From Kitasatospora phosalacinea (GTDB lineage: Bacteria > Actinomycetota > Actinomycetes > Streptomycetales > Streptomycetaceae), in assembly GCF_000716545.1 (NCBI RefSeq), contig NZ_JNWZ01000064.1, positions 1 through 40,111 on the forward strand: 40,111 nucleotides of DNA, given 5' to 3'. Positions 39,849 to 40,111 of the stretch are shown here, one piece after another. The notes beneath the pieces were generated by a model. The model did not search any database and was not told where the DNA came from. It saw only the letters and a list, made by a program, of their open reading frames with translations. The position numbers and the translations under genes were made by a program. How positions within the stretch are numbered: position 1 is the stretch's first letter; every line of letters starts with the position of its first letter.

Positions 39849-40053
39849 CCTCCGGCTCCGGCCGCCGCCCGCTCCGACGCGCCCGGCCCGTTCCGACGGC
39901 CCCCTCCCGCCCGGTGCGGGGGAGGGCCGTCGCGGTGTTCCAGGGGGTGCCGCGGAGGAGGGGGGCGAGGCGGGCGGTGAGGAGGGTGGCGGTGGCCAGG
40001 AGGTGGGCGGGGTCGGGGGTGCGGGCGAGGACGACGATGACGATGACCAGCAG
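39799..40053 (-). CDS. C-terminal part of an unknown protein, cut by the end of sequence
   Basis: Reading leftward from 40053, LLVIVIVVLARTPDPAHLLATATLLTARLAPLLRGTPWN has extremely GC-biased third positions, so it is probably real coding sequence. The N-terminal part is missing beyond the adapter. The frame runs on through repeat copy 2 (39871-39940) and then antisense to the end of vapC before the stop at 39799. The last about 50 residues are therefore probably not the original C-terminus. Hydrophobic start suggests a membrane segment. Family not recognised. Confidence 0.5.
   Translation of the reverse strand: MLVIVIVVLARTPDPAHLLATATLLTARLAPLLRGTPWNTATALPRTGREGAVGTGRARRSGRRPEPEVSRPSRPAPPSGRAAR
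39871..39940 (+). repeat. 70-bp direct repeat, copy 2
   Basis: Second copy of the permease-end/terminator segment, 770 bp after the first; identical except for two positions (39875 and 39935). Starts 22 nt after the vapC stop and carries the same terminator hairpin. Confidence 0.97.
39895..39931. terminator. Terminator of vapBC (repeat copy 2)
   Basis: Same 16-position hairpin as at 39125-39161 (arms 39895-39910 and 39916-39931); terminates vapC and possibly the convergent partial gene. Confidence 0.8.
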
Positions 40054-40111
40054 CTGTCTCTTATACACATCTGACGCTGCCGACGATACTCCTTGTGTAG
40101 ATCTCGGGGGT
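40054..40111 (+). other. Nextera adapter, i5 index and P5 fragment (not genomic)
   Basis: 40054-40072 is the Tn5 mosaic end complement. 40073-40086 completes the read-1 adapter. 40087-40094 (TACTCCTT) is the reverse complement of AAGGAGTA, the i5 index called S507. 40095-40111 is the P5 end with one mismatch. Reading leftward it creates false starts MYKRQ and MCIRDS. Confidence 0.97.

Noticed and set aside
39101..39940. Insertion sequence carrying vapBC
   Set aside because: No transposase or terminal inverted repeats; the flanks are long direct repeats that contain a host terminator.

Overview
The window is about 40 kb of very GC-rich actinobacterial DNA. Third codon positions are almost all G or C, and ATG, GTG and TTG starts are all used. 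Gene content points to Streptomycetaceae (Streptomyces or Kitasatospora): a stand-alone GroEL2-type chaperonin behind CIRCE elements, the futalosine menaquinone genes mqnB/mqnD, DUF2771, DUF3027 and DUF2530 proteins, and a threonine synthase-like gene plus sulfur-carrier pair behind a SAM riboswitch. Both extreme ends are not genomic: positions 1-38 and 40054-40111 are Nextera (Tn5) library adapters, so the real sequence is about 39-40053.

Layout. (a) 65-5744: gpgS (glucosyl-3-phosphoglycerate synthase, minus strand), then an S-box riboswitch driving metM-metO (homocysteine synthesis from O-phosphohomoserine and a protein thiocarboxylate), a 68-aa cold-shock protein with a structured leader, and groEL2 with two tandem CIRCE operators. 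(b) 6025-13062: a small Cys-containing hypothetical protein, an HD phosphohydrolase, a PadR-linked FtsX-type ABC exporter, a membrane protein and CutC. (c) 13134-20525: nucleic-acid enzymes, namely a HelD-type helicase, a 54-aa small protein, an XPB-type helicase, a small secreted protein and an 832-aa helicase-associated protein. (d) 20526-26214: a possibly decayed coding region, a Pro/Glu-repeat membrane protein, a lipoprotein substrate-binding protein, a HAD phosphatase, a two-TM protein, a membrane-anchored esterase and a second cold-shock-domain protein. (e) 26238-31124: mqnD, mqnB, DUF2771, an MFS transporter, and DUF3027. (f) 31297-39107: a large Hsp90-like (sacsin-type) GHKL protein, a CtpE-like P-type ATPase, DUF2530 and an NCS2 purine permease. 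(g) 39101-40053: a VapBC toxin-antitoxin cassette lying between two 70-bp near-identical direct repeats, then the C-terminal end of a gene cut by the end of the sequence.

Most of the window is conserved core chromosome. The best candidates for something unusual are the vapBC cassette inserted between two copies of the permease stop/terminator segment, the SAM-riboswitch/MetM/MetO unit whose carrier protein is encoded with a residue after the GG tail, and the helicase neighbourhood (HelD, XPB, helicase-associated protein) with its small unassigned proteins. Many genes here appear to be leaderless, with a TANNNT-like -10 hexamer ending 6-7 nt before the start codon.
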